Below are positions 23,501-34,989 of a stretch of 64,000 nt of DNA, piece by piece. The stretch lies in NCBI GenBank assembly GCA_029948255.1, contig JALIZF010001430.1:186001-250000 (forward strand). Reading direction: 5' to 3'. The DNA is from Telmatactis stephensoni. Taxonomy: Eukaryota > Cnidaria > Anthozoa > Actiniaria > Isophelliidae. The notes beneath the pieces are model-generated. The model was not told the origin of the DNA. It did no database searches and was given only the letters and a program-made list of their open reading frames with translations. Numbering within the stretch: position 1 is the first letter of the stretch; the number at the start of each line of letters is the position of its first letter. Made by a program: the position numbers and the translations under genes.

Positions 23501-26500
23501 CGCGCCCCATTAACAAGTTTCCCTCTCTTATTTATGCTCTCTTGATTTAGTGCAAATGTGATTGTAAATCAAAGTTTTCTTGGTTGTGCTGCTGTTAACA
23601 TTTTTTTTAACATCACGTACATTTTGATAAAAATAACGATTTCGATATGACAAAAAAAAAAAAAAAAGAAAAAGAAAAATAGAAAAATAGAAAAAAAGTA
23701 AAGGATTTTGTTGTGTTTATCTGAAATGTGCGCGCGCAACTGACACCATCACAAGTCATCGAGGGCGCGCTAAAACTGTTATTCAGAAATGTTCGCTCTT
23801 TTGCAGAGAAAAAATATATTTGTTTGCATAATCTTTTTACGTGTTAATCATTTATAGTAAATCTCGTGCAATAGGCCATATGCACTAACAGGTCACGTGA
23901 CCCTATCTCTCCTAAATCAAGCACCGCTGTCAAAATGAATTCCAAAAATAGAAAGCACACCTCAATATCAGTAAAAGTACCAAGTTTCAGCTCATAAGGT
24001 GTAATAAAGGAGAAATGACAGTAAATTTAAGATTTGATATTTTCTTAAGATTCGTTCGGAAAAACGCGTTGGATGGCAAGCTCATGCCATCCAACGTGTT
24101 TTTTCGAACGAATATTAAGAAAATATCAAATCTTAAATTTGCTGTCGTTTTTTCTCTTATTAATGTTATAAACCGAAACTGCACTTTTACTAATATCGAA
24201 GTGCTCTTTCTATTTCTGGATTTCATTTTGACGGTACTGCTTGATTTAGGGGAGATAGGGTCACGCGACCTGTTAGTGCATATGGCCTATTTGCCCGGAA
24301 TTTTCTTGACACCTAGGCTCGTGCAATTTTGAACTCTTTGAAATCCCATTCGTTTTGATTTTGTTAGAAAGTGCACTTGAAACCATGCAGTTCCCTATTT
24401 ATTATATACATTAAATAAATATTGACCAGAAAAGTAAACAAACAAGTTTTTTTTCTGCAAAAGATCGAACGTTTTTGAATAAAATCTGAGCCGTGACGTG
24501 TGATGGCGTCAGTTGCGCGAGCTTTTCAGCAAAAAAAACATTCATTCAAAAACACAACAAAATCTTCAACTTGTTCACCTCTTTTCCACTCAAAATGTGT
24601 GTGTGTTTTTTTTTTGGGGGGGGGGGGGGGAATTGTTTTGATGCTAGATTTTTATGCTGTTGTTGAAAACTCAAATTTGCACTAAATTTTCTATTTCTGC
24701 AATAAATGTCTGCTCTTAGTTCTTTTTTCATGTTTATTATTATTCTATAAATTTCATATAGATGGTTTTTGAGACGGGAATATCAAATTAAATGAACAAA
24801 AAATAGCGCGCATGCAGGAAAAACATGAGTAGAATTGATGCGCACGAATGCGCTCGCTCATTACATTAAGACATGTATGAATAAAAGTGGTGTAACTATA
24901 TAAGCAAGATAAAAACCTATCGGAATTTTTATTTGATAGCGTCAACATGGCAATGAAAATACTCGAAGTGAATATCTGAGCAAGATGGTTTATTCAATAT
25001 TTGTCTTTTCAAGATGTCTGGAAAACGTAATCGACAGTTTTGAAAAACCTAAACCAGATTTAGTTTAACTGGTCCAGTTGTTGTGAATGAGGCATCTGTA
25101 TACAGTACTGATTCATCGATGTGTGTTCCTACTAGGGTGAGCAGCTTGACCGCACTTTGCGTGATGTTCTTAAAAATGAGAGAGCCACATTTCAAGACTT
25201 TCGCTTCAACAAATATGGTAAGTGTATAAGCTGGTAAATGTTTTGTAAAGGTTTTACGCCTTCTGTAAGCATGATCTTCATTATTTAGCGTTAAAACCGC
25301 CGTTGCTTCTAAAAAAATTCATTTCTCTAAGTTCCATAACGCTACGTTCCAAGCAAAACGCAAAAGCTTTTCAATCATTCTGAAAAATTGAACTAATTAA
25401 TAAATGTAAGAGCAGAGAATTTAGAGAGTACAAGCTCCATATACGGAAGACGCTAGACATACGGCAAAAAGGATCACATGACCTGTCTTATTACGCTTCT
25501 TATGTTAATACTTATGTGAGCCCTTTCGCTTCTATACGGGCAGCATGTGAAATTGCCACACGCAAATCACCAGAAAGGGAAGCAATTCTGGCCGAGCAGT
25601 GAGAGCGCCGGTCTGTCACTGCTGTGGTCCCTCGTTCAATCCCTGGACGGGGCATCACATGTGGCTTGAGTTTCTTGTTCATTCTCTCCCTTGCTTCGAG
25701 GGTTTTTTCTCCGGGTACTCTAGTTTTTCCTCCCTCAATAAAAACGAACTAGTTTCGATCTAAGCTGTGCTCCGTGACTCAGACATGGGTCGTATGGTGG
25801 CTGCTACGTGTATGTGTACGTAAATTTGTATGTAAATGTGTGATTGTTCAATTGTCTCGTAATGAAAGCGCCCTTGTAAACCTTCGACTCGATCACCGTT
25901 GAGCTGCGCCTTTCGTAACTCAGCACTTAGCTGCAAGAGATTGTCTATTTAATTAATTTGAGGGTTATGTAATATACTATTGCCTCTTTGTTGATAAACA
26001 GTAAATTTTGTTTCACTCTCTACCAGGACTCCTAAATTTGGGCTCCACCTGTGCCGTGTCAGTGGTGATAGCTTTGTTGCAATTTATACCAGCAGTTACG
26101 ATTGCGCTCTCACAAGACACAACAATAGGATCGGCTATTCTAGATGTAAGTAAAATTTCTCCCCCTTTGTGTGTGTGTGTTTGAGGGGTTAGTTGTTATT
26201 TTGTTGTTGTTGAGGGGCTGGTTGTGCTGATGGCCACGCATGGCAATTTCTAAACGCTTGATAGCCGTGAGTTAGTTGTGTACTTTTGGTTCTAAAATGG
26301 CGTTGCTAGGACCCTTAACAAGCATGTGGACCATTGCAAAAATGTCTTAAACTATTAAATTTTAACAGTTAATGGCAGTTCGTGGAAGTGATGACAAGGC
26401 CTTAGTTGAAAGTGCCATTAAATGCTTTTTGTCAAGCATTAATATGGAATATGGGCAACATTTGGATGTTTTGGAAGTTCTTGAAAAAATGATTGCCGCC

Positions 26501-29500
26501 TTGAAAATTTCCGACGAGGTAAGTTTAAGTTTCAGTAAGCTTTGGGCGGGAAAAGGGGGAAAAAAAAATCGGCCAATCCCAAAATCTCTGCTGTCAGTTA
26601 AAGAAAAAAACAAATGATTTGGAGCGAAAAGAATAAAGACAATGGAACTCAATACGGGCCGACAAATCGTAGCAGTTAAGGTGGCATTTAATTAGAAATT
26701 TAACATGTTTTTTAATTATAGTTAATCACCAGCCTTACATATCTAATTTAATACCCTCCTACAGATTTTTCTTCGTGTCTGTGTATTTTCCTTGACCGTC
26801 TTTAAGGTGACTCAAAATAGTTTTCTGTTGAAAAAACCTCCATTTTTCATTTAAGGAAAAACTAGACTTATTGAAAACGGATTGAAACGCCTATTGCTCT
26901 AGCTATCAGGTTTGGATGAAAATTTTGCTTGATGTCCTTAGCAACGATAAACAATGATCGATGAAAAAAGGGTTTTCTAAAATATCTTTCGAGTTTGAGC
27001 AGCCTTAGACACGTGATATGGGCAATAAATTTCACACCAAAGCAAAGAAAATAGAACACAATTGAACTTATTTTTATCAAGTCGATTTTGAACAAATCAT
27101 AAAATTTGTTCGATTCTGAAGCCAGTTTATGTGATATATATATATTCAAAATCGGCTTGATAAAAAAGTTTAAATTGTGTCATATTTATTTGCCTTAGTG
27201 TACAGTTTATTGTTTATATAGCCATATATCTAGAGCTGCTTAAATTCGAGAGATATTTAAGAAAAACTGATTTCCGAGATCTTTGTTTATAGTTGGCAAG
27301 GTAACGCCCATCAACCAGAACAACTTTCATCTAAACCTGATAAGTGGATCAGTCAAAGGCGCTTCGATCCGTCTACAAGAACCCTATTATTTTTTAAACG
27401 AAAAGTAGAAGTTTGTTCACTAGAAAACTCTTTCGAACCACCTTAACTACGGAGAACTATTTGTTACTCAGTATATCATTGCTTTTTGTTATACAGCGTC
27501 TAGCAAAAATTGTCGACAACACTTTTCTGGGTGAATGGTTTAAAGAATTGACATGGAAAGAAACCGTACAGACTAAGACTGCACACTCTCGTATCCTTAT
27601 CAGCTTTATCAAAATTTAATGTTTGACCGAGGCTCATCCCTTGGTATAAACCGCGTCGAAGGAACGCTAAGCAACTTGCGAACATTGTATTTTACTCATA
27701 CGAATTAGTCACACTTTTGTGCTTTCACATTTGTTGTTGTGTGCTTACCTAAATTTAGAGCCTACCTCAACTGTAAAGCGGGTATTTATTTCTTAGAGGA
27801 TCCTTAACCACTTTAAGATGGACCAATCACGTGTGTAGCTCCATCTTTGAGCGGAGACGACGCAATTAAAGTTTATCAAGATCATTACCACTTAAAGAGG
27901 TGCGACACCTTACCACAAGAAGTAGCGGAAAAGTACGCTGACAGTGATACAAGTAAGTATTCCAGTCCTGTAGTTCATTGTAGTCCATCGTTTCGTCTTA
28001 ATGATCAATAATTATATTTGGTGTGCTATTCTCGATTCAGGACCAGTACCAGAAGAAATACTTGAATCCATTATCAGCGACTATCTGCCCGAAGTGTTTC
28101 TACTAGGAATTAGTAGAAATGTTGCTGATCTAAGCAATAAGGTATAGATTCCGTACCAATTAAGTGAACAACATTACATTTATTAAGATACATTTCATTT
28201 AATCCATAATCTTTCCTTTCTTTCAGGACAATACTATCGTTGGTATACCTAATAGTTTTCCATTCCACATTTTGAAAGGCTCGGGGACTGGAGAAGAGTC
28301 CGATGACCACACTAGCTCATACAGCTTGAAAGCCATGATTGTCCATTCAGATGTTCGTTCTCATGTTACTATTGTTATCAAGATTGGCGAAAGCCTCGAC
28401 TCTTGGTAATATAGATACATACCTTCGTAGGCCTATTCCGGGCCCTAAAAAATCGGCTTTTGATTTCGACAAATAATAGATAAATTTTGAGAAAAATGCT
28501 CCTCTCTGAGCGCATGCTTGATGACGTGTGTACGTGATAGCGTGACGCCACAATTCGACCAATTCAGAAACAAATATTCGGAAAAAAGCAAGAAACATAT
28601 TGTTTTTCATCATTTTCTAATGTTTCTACATAGTATTATAGAAATATAAACTTTTCCAAGGATTTTCGACAATTTGAGAAATGCGCAGACGAAATGCGCA
28701 GAAACAATGCCCATGAACGTCCTTAAATCGCCTAATATCGCCTACGATCGCCCAAAATTACGGCGATATTAGGGTCCGGTGTAGGCCTCTTCGTGAATGC
28801 ACCACAAAAATTTAGTGCATAACACTGCATTGTAATGTCTAATTTGCCTTTTGAAACAAAACTGTGGATACAAAGCCCTTCAACTGAAAAGAAAGACAAA
28901 TCTCGTTTTGTTGTTGTTGTTGTTCTTTGCAGGTTATTGTTTGATGACGAAAGAGTAACCCCATTCAAAATGAATGAAACTATCAGGAAGTACTTATACG
29001 GTGGTGAAAGGAACGACAGCATAAGTATCCTTAACTTATCAATTGAATTATGCAGACTAAAGTCCCGTTCACATGAGAGAGGGTGCCCCTGTGTAGTGGG
29101 GATAACTCGTTTTCTTTTCCCTGGGGGACACAAAACAAAAGAGTTCCCTACTGCATATAGGGGCACCCTCTACCATGTGAACGGGCCCTAAATGCTGCAT
29201 AGTCATATCATCAAACGTTTTAGTGGGAGTTGACAAAACTCATTCAGCGTACGATCGGTACAGATCGCGTAAATTTCATAAATCTCCATTTGGCAGTACG
29301 CTCCTTGACTACCCTTTAGTTTGTGCAATTTACGGCCAAACTGCTGCTTTTGGACATTACCCTTTACGTCAAACTGACGAGGAAAAGAGACAGATACTTC
29401 ACAGGTAAAACATAATAACATAGTCTTGTTGAAACCAAATCTCAAGTCAAATACCACTATGAAATGTTCGACCTAAAGATAATATTAATGATTATGATGA

Positions 29501-32500
29501 TAATGAATGATAATCATCATAATCACCGTGATTATTATCATTATTGTTTGTTGTTGTTGCTTTTGTTATTAGCATCACTGGTCACTGTTATACTTGTTAT
29601 TGTTGAAACATTGCGTTTCTAAGCTTACTTTTCTCTTGCCTTTCATCTGTCATCGTCTGTATATCACACTAAAGAGACAGTTTTATGTCATTATTATAAT
29701 CATATATTTTATCAAATCTATAAAAAACATATATGGGCAACTACATTTCATATTTTTCATACCTTAGGCTAAAAGAGGACGGTGTAGTGACATTTAACGA
29801 ATCTGTTAGTAACAGACGATCCCTGGTAAATAGAAATTCTGGAACAGCAATGGATTTATCAGGTGTGGCACTAATTCATGACTGACTAGGGCAAGAAAAC
29901 TTCGTTATAAAGGCTTCAGCTACATAATTCTCTCCTATGGTTTTAGTACCTCATTTGAACTAGCTGCATATTTTTCTCCGCAGTTTGGTTTTCTTAGCTT
30001 GTTTCTATGGATTAATGTATATTGTATTGTGAATATTAAATGCATCATATAGAGTCCCCCCCCCCCCTCCCCGACAGGACCTTTGGATGCTATTTCCCAT
30101 CGTGTTTCAGTAATAAATCTGTACAATGTACTATACCATTGAGTAAATTTTGTATGACTGTGAAAACAGCATTGCACACAGTCACGGCACGGTTACGACA
30201 GGAATTTCGAATGTTTTATAGGCCGCACGGAAATGATACGATCACGGGCGGCGCTGTCTGTTTTACACTCTATGCTAAGAGAGTGAATCGATGTGTGGAC
30301 GTCAGTATGATGTTCGCTCGCGGCGACTAAGCCGGTCATTTTGTAACGCCGTATAAATAAGAGAGAGTTTCCTGACGTCTCAGACATTAGGCGGCCCGAG
30401 TGATGGGGGGGGGGGGGGGGGGGGGCGGTACTCAACCCCATTTTGGATAGGGGTGAATATAGTACCCTATCGAAGACACAAAAAGACTATATGGCTTGGA
30501 ATCTCGTCAAAAGTATAGATCCTGTTTAATACAATTTTAGGTAAAATGTATACTGTTCAAGACAACAGGGCCAAAAACCAGCGGCACATACCCGTATAGC
30601 AAATATATTTGGATGGGATTTGAAGCATTTGATTGAATTAGTTGACTATTAAGTCAGTGGTAACCTTTATATCATTGGATTCATAGATGAATGCGAAAAA
30701 TTATTAACAAGCATCGACAGCCATCTAAGCCACATGCAAGGAATGCCAGAACTGAAGGACCGCCTTCGAAATATTGCGAGGAACTCTGTCCTGGATAGGT
30801 TGCGGTCGCGACTTGGGGCCTCAGTTGTTCGCGAGCCCCTAAATTTGGTTTTTATGGGGAATCCTGGGACAGGAAAAACCACTGTTGCAAGACTTTTTGC
30901 GGCGGGTTAGTTGAAAATCTGATTTTACGCTTTCTTGTTCATTAAACTATTTATTGATCATATTAATATTTTCATCGTTATAATTTTTTTTTTCGTTTTT
31001 TATCGATTTATTTATTTTATAATTTAATACCCTCTTCTGAAAAACATGGTCGAGAAGGCCGAACAGCATATAGAACTGACTTTGAGGGCTTTGACTGTGG
31101 CGTCAAAGAGAACCTACCTTATCGCCGTCACCTAACGTGTGGCGCGACAGGCTCTAACCTCTAACAGTAAAATGCCCTATAAAATTTCAAGTGATATAAA
31201 AAACAATATTGTTGCGTGCCCATTTTTTATCATTGTTTAAGTATAAATTAATAAATTAAAGAAATTAGACAAGGCGCATTTTCGAAAAATCAGATATCTG
31301 GAGGCATTTTGGGGTAGAGGCTGGTAACATAACTATTCTAAACCGATTTTTCATACTGAATGCGAATATGACTGTTACCAATACGTATTCTGCAATCTTA
31401 TGCGTGTAAATGACGTATTTTGTGAATTGCTACAGTCATTTCATACTAACGGCTTTTTCAAAAAACGAAATTTTGTATAAAAACACTTACAGTTATGCAA
31501 GAGATACCAACAAATTTCGATTTTTGAAAATTCGTATCTCCTTGACTTTTCAACTGATATCCTTCAAACTTCACAGTTTTACTGATTTTGATATGCTCTT
31601 TCCAGCCATGGTAATTGTTTTTAAGTTTGGACCCTTTTGGAATTAAATGAAAAAGCCGTTAGTATGAAATGACTGTAGCAATTCACGAAATACGTCATTT
31701 ACACGTATAAGATTGCAGAATACGTCTTGGTAACAGTCATATTCGCATTCAGCATGAAAAATTAGTTTAGAATAGTTATGTTAACAGCCTCTACCCCAAA
31801 ATGCCTTCCGCACTTTTTGCGATCGACTTTTCCAGTTTTGCGCCTTGTCTAAATTATTGTCTAGATGAAATGACGTTTAGTCATTAATAAACTCATTTGC
31901 ATATATATTATGTTCTCAATTTTCTCCCAGGAATTTTAATTCAAAATACTTAAGTACACTGCAAATATGCTTACTGAACGTCTTTTTGTCTGAACAACCT
32001 TTTTGAGGATGACTTAGTCTATATTTAATTAAAAAGACCCTAATACCTCTTTTTGTTCATTGTTTTTTTTTTCAGCTATACTTAAAGATATCGGCATTAT
32101 AAATGAAAACAAGCTTGTAGAGGTGCAACGAGACGACCTTGTTGGAGAACATATTGGGACGACTGAGGCGAAAACGGCCAAAAAAATCAAGGAGGCACAG
32201 GGAGGAATACTGTTTGTAGATGAGGCGTACCAGCTCCACCGCCAGGGCGCAAAAACCGACTTTGGACTCGAGGCGGTTGGGGTGATTATGAAACATCTCA
32301 ACCAGGAATCTTCCAAAAACACCCGAACCATTTTTATTCTGGCTGGTTACGAGAATCAGATGAGGAAGTTCATGTCCATGAACAAAGGTCTTTTTAGAAG
32401 ATTTCGAGAGCCAATTCTCTTCAGAGACTACAGTACAGAAGAACTGAGCAGCATCATGGACCACCTCATAAGACGCCAAGGTTTCGTCTGTGAAGCCTTA

Positions 32501-32788
32501 AACTGGGAAGACTTCTTTGCGTCGTTTCCTCCACGTTATATTGCCCTTTTTAACGGCGCCTTGTGCAACAGGACCCTGGTGAAGTTGAAAGAAGCTTTGA
32601 CAGAAAGAATGAGCTTCTCCAACGTCACCAGAGATAGTCTCTTCAAATTCACTATAGAAGATTACCACAAGGCCAAGGCTGCTATGATGGCAGATGCCAT
32701 CTTTGCTGTAGGTAATGATCAGAGTAAACGAGTCGATAAAAGCACCCAGACTAGCGATAGCGATATAGAGGAAAGTGACAACTCTTAA
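20514..32788 (+). CDS. USP-like protease (C19) fused to CbbX/SpoVK-type AAA+ ATPase
   Basis: Fourteen exons join in frame: 20514-20517, 20599-21425, 25136-25217, 26027-26145, 26369-26518, 27497-27590, 27839-27952, 28041-28141, 28227-28405, 28933-29024, 29224-29404, 29768-29862, 30687-30905, 32076-32788. All have GT-AG borders; the sum is 2970 nt, or 989 residues with no internal stop. Exon 1 is only ATGG. Residues 1-300 are low-complexity, basic then acidic. Residues 305-595 resemble a ubiquitin-specific protease: LLNLGSTC (Cys313), a His box IVHSDVRSHV (His543 candidate) and WLLFDDERV (Asp561/562). Residues 680-950 are AAA+: Walker A GNPGTGKT (737-744), Walker B ILFVDEA (797-803), sensor-like LAGYENQM and arginine motif GLFRRF. 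The tail is acidic. It lies between the satellite arms, so it is likely transposon cargo. Substrate and role are unknown. Confidence 0.8.
21616..22184. mobile_element. TIR element in USP-AAA+ intron 2
   Basis: TTGGGTTTTGGTCGAGAGTC at the left end is inverted at the right end; about 50-bp imperfect arms rich in TCGAGAGT. The interior of about 470 bp has no coding domain. Confidence 0.65.
22241..22647. mobile_element. MITE with CAGGGTGGTGAAGAGG ends
   Basis: Exact 16-bp inverted ends at 22241-22256 and 22632-22647. The interior repeats ATCACGAA/TTCACGGATCACGG motifs. Non-coding and intronic. Confidence 0.75.
22957..23550. repeat. Large inverted repeat in intron 2
   Basis: Arms of about 130-140 bp (22957-23090 and 23408-23550) are near-perfect reverse complements, including TTAATGGGGCGCGCGCCGTG. 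The spacer is about 320 bp. Probably a foldback element. The ORF at 22897-23091 is a by-product. Confidence 0.75.
23871..24290. mobile_element. 420-bp palindromic foldback element
   Basis: ATAGGCCATATGCACTAACA at the left end is exactly inverted at the right end, and similarity continues to a centre near 24081 (GGATGGCAAGCTCATGCCAT). It can fold into one hairpin of about 200 bp. The two mirror ORFs it contains are not genes. Confidence 0.8.
24616..24630 (+). repeat. Poly-G tract
   Basis: About 15 G after a run of T. One of several G or C homopolymers in the window (also 4381-4394 and 30405-30425). Confidence 0.8.
25585..25760 (+). mobile_element. tRNA-derived SINE in USP-AAA+ intron 3
   Basis: CTGGCCGAGCAGTGAGAGCG (A box) and TCGTTCAATCCCTGG (B box), then the CCGGGTACTCTAGTTTTTCC tail typical of cnidarian SINEs. 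Same class as 19150-19345. Confidence 0.65.
26818..27400. mobile_element. Imperfect foldback element in intron 5
   Basis: The left arm contains AGCTATCAGGTTTGGATGAAA (26899 onward) and the right arm its diverged inverse; arms extend about 250 bp around a centre near 27125. Older and more diverged than the 23871 palindrome. Confidence 0.55.
29056..29192. mobile_element. MITE in intron 10
   Basis: Ends CTAAAGTCCCGTTCACATG and CATGTGAACGGGCCCTAAA are inverted, with GAGGGTGCCCC inside both. It fills most of the 199-bp intron between 29024 and 29224, showing that this intron tolerated insertion without loss of the donor GTATCC or the acceptor. Confidence 0.7.
30400..30614 (-). mobile_element. G-rich-ended element, copy 3, internally deleted
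   Basis: Reverse-oriented relative of 3233-3641: poly-G, CAACCCCATTTTGGATAGGGG, then a jump over about 150 bp to TAGTACCCTATCGAAGACAC, ending GCGGCACATACCCGTATAGC. The far G/C tip is missing. Lies in intron 12 of the USP-AAA+ gene. Confidence 0.7.
31263..31855. mobile_element. 593-bp TIR element in intron 13
   Basis: Arms of about 195-205 bp beginning AATTAGACAAGGCGC are inverted around a centre near 31555. They share AATACGTCATTTACACGTAT-type sequence with few mismatches. Non-coding. It separates the Walker A exon from the Walker B exon. Confidence 0.75.
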
Positions 32789-33766
32789 CTGATAGCGCGG
32801 CAAACATTTGATAAGCACAGCCCTTTAGGGGTGGGATCGGGTAACTCCTCTAGTTAAAAAGGATCGGTGATACTTTTCAAATCTCTGGAATGAAAATCAA
32901 CGGTCTGTTATTGCTGGGAGCGAAGCGAGCAGCAACACTATTATTGGTGTGGGATTCCTGTGCGATTAATGACGTCACCTTAATATTGATCCGCGAACTC
33001 GATTTTTATGTACGGTGGTATGTTCATGGCGAACCTTGACGTCACACGGATGAATTGGGATTCCTGTGCGATTCCATTCGAGAGGTTTTATGTTTCTCGA
33101 AGTATAAAGAAAGTCACAAAATGCTAAGTGATATTTTTTCGAGAGGGCAATGTTCTGTTACGGGTCATTTTGCGTGTTACTGTTCGAATCGAAGCTCGTC
33201 TACGGGCCGAATCAATTCAAGCCAAGATAATAAGTATGAAGTGAGGTCGCGCTGAGAATCTCTGCAATATATTTGGTTACTCTATGAAAGAAAATTTTAT
33301 ACTTTGTATGTGATGGAATTGTATTTATCATTCGTTTGATCTAAAGCGTCAAATAGTACAGTAGACAACGCGGCATCTTCGACCGTGATGCAACGTACAA
33401 CTATAGCTTTTAAAATCAGTTAGTTTTATAATCATTGCCAACGCTAGCCGTTTGTGATTGTTTGAAAAATTCCTGAAAATTGCTTTACTCAAAGTGCTAA
33501 ATATTTTGAACTGTGTGTGTCCAACACTGATCCTGGAGAATTATGTTTTGAAGGTCAACTAGCAGTGTTCGTCACACAACGCACAGGAGATAGACAAGAA
33601 ACATTCCATATATATCAGAGAAAGCGGTGTACTTTCGTGAGTTTTAGGGGAACAGTTCTGCTAACGTGGATACACCAGCTGTTTTCTGCTCGCAGCACTT
33701 CACTTTCTATTAGAAATGGCTAGTTTTTATCTATGTTTAAATTTAAGTTTAGAGTTTTCACTTTTT
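32789..33766. other. 3' flank of USP-AAA+ gene
   Basis: No gene recognised. GGGATTCCTGTGCGATT occurs twice (32950 and 33057) as a short direct repeat. Confidence 0.4.
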
Positions 33767-34030
33767 GTGATATAGCTATTTCAATTAACATTGTCGCTGA
33801 AAAGACTAAAGGCTAAAGCCTTTCAAATATCTTTTGTGTGCTCACAAACTTTTCTGTAGGCCATCTGAGAAATCAAGGAATACGCGCGTCCAAGTTGTAG
33901 AATTTGCAAGCATGGCAGTGAGTTTCTTACTTGTAATAATGTCACGGTGAAAAAAAAATCATGATTCCTATCTCAAAGCTTTAGGCTTTTTTTCAACGAC
34001 AACGTTAATTGAATTAGCTATATCTTTTAG
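33767..34030. mobile_element. ~260-bp MITE with ATATAGCTA-type ends
   Basis: GATATAGCTATTTCAATTAACATT at the left (first 24 bases, given in part) is inverted at the right end near 33985-34030. The terminal sequence resembles the MITE at 46079-46375, suggesting one family. Confidence 0.6.
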
Positions 34031-34989
34031 GGTACGAAAAGAGCCCATCGCTTATAATCTTGTGAGAAGCTAGAAACAGTTTGACTAACAAAAGCGAGGC
34101 GGCCGTCCAATTTTCTGCTCACGAAAAAAAGTATTCATTAGCTTGTTGTCTCACTTTTAAAAAAGACTTACTGTACCTTTGAGGGGTACTTTGTTTTCAA
34201 AATTTCGATGAGTATACTCAATCCTTTTGCAATATAGAATTTCTTCAGGGTTTGGGAAATAGGAAGCAAGTATAACATGATTGCAAACTGTTTCGCAGCG
34301 TAAAAAAAACAGAACCTCATTTGCGTACATATATTTGAAAGATTCATCCCGGCCTTTATAGTTTTATCTGCTATGAGCTTTTGGAATCCTCAAGTTGAGT
34401 ATCACTGCTAGCATATTAATACAAGTGGCAGCATGTTCTTCGTCAGCTCATTAAATAGTTATTATATTTGATATTTTCTATATAATGTTTATCATAACGT
34501 TTCTAACCAGTATATTTTACAATTTTGTATGCAAACAAACAAATGAATAACTGATAAATAAATGAATAAAAAGAATGGATGATTACTATAAAACTGGAAG
34601 TACTTGTTTTTAGGCGTGGCTCCATACCTAGGATTACTTTGGGCCTAAGCATTTATCATTATGCAAGATTTCATATGGACACCCCAAGAGGAAAACCTTT
34701 TGTATCAATTTCATGTATAATGTTTTCCATAGTTATAGGACTCCAAGAAGCATTTAGGGGGCGTGGCTCTCAGTCAAAAATTACCCAGCATACTCTACCT
34801 TATCATTATCCTTCATTACACCTTTTTGTATTTTAGATGCTCTAGATCTTTGTCTTTGTTTCTGAGATAATTAATTCCAAAATATTGATATCATTGATTT
34901 TTGGGCGAGAACCTCTATCAGCGTGCCAAGTTTCTTGTTAAACAAATTTGCCCAATTCTACATAAACTCTGCACCATTTTCCTGGACTA
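34031..34989. other. Spacer before the right satellite arm
   Basis: No gene or strong repeat recognised. A GGGCGTGGCTC-type motif occurs at 34614 and 34760. Confidence 0.35.

Noticed and set aside
24015..24332. ORFs on both strands at 23987-24332
   Set aside because: They translate the two arms of a palindrome and are similar to each other for that reason.
30687..32788. Bacterial contamination, suggested by the SpoVK/CbbX-like ATPase
   Set aside because: The domain is split by an 1.17-kb intron with GT-AG borders and joins in frame to twelve upstream exons.
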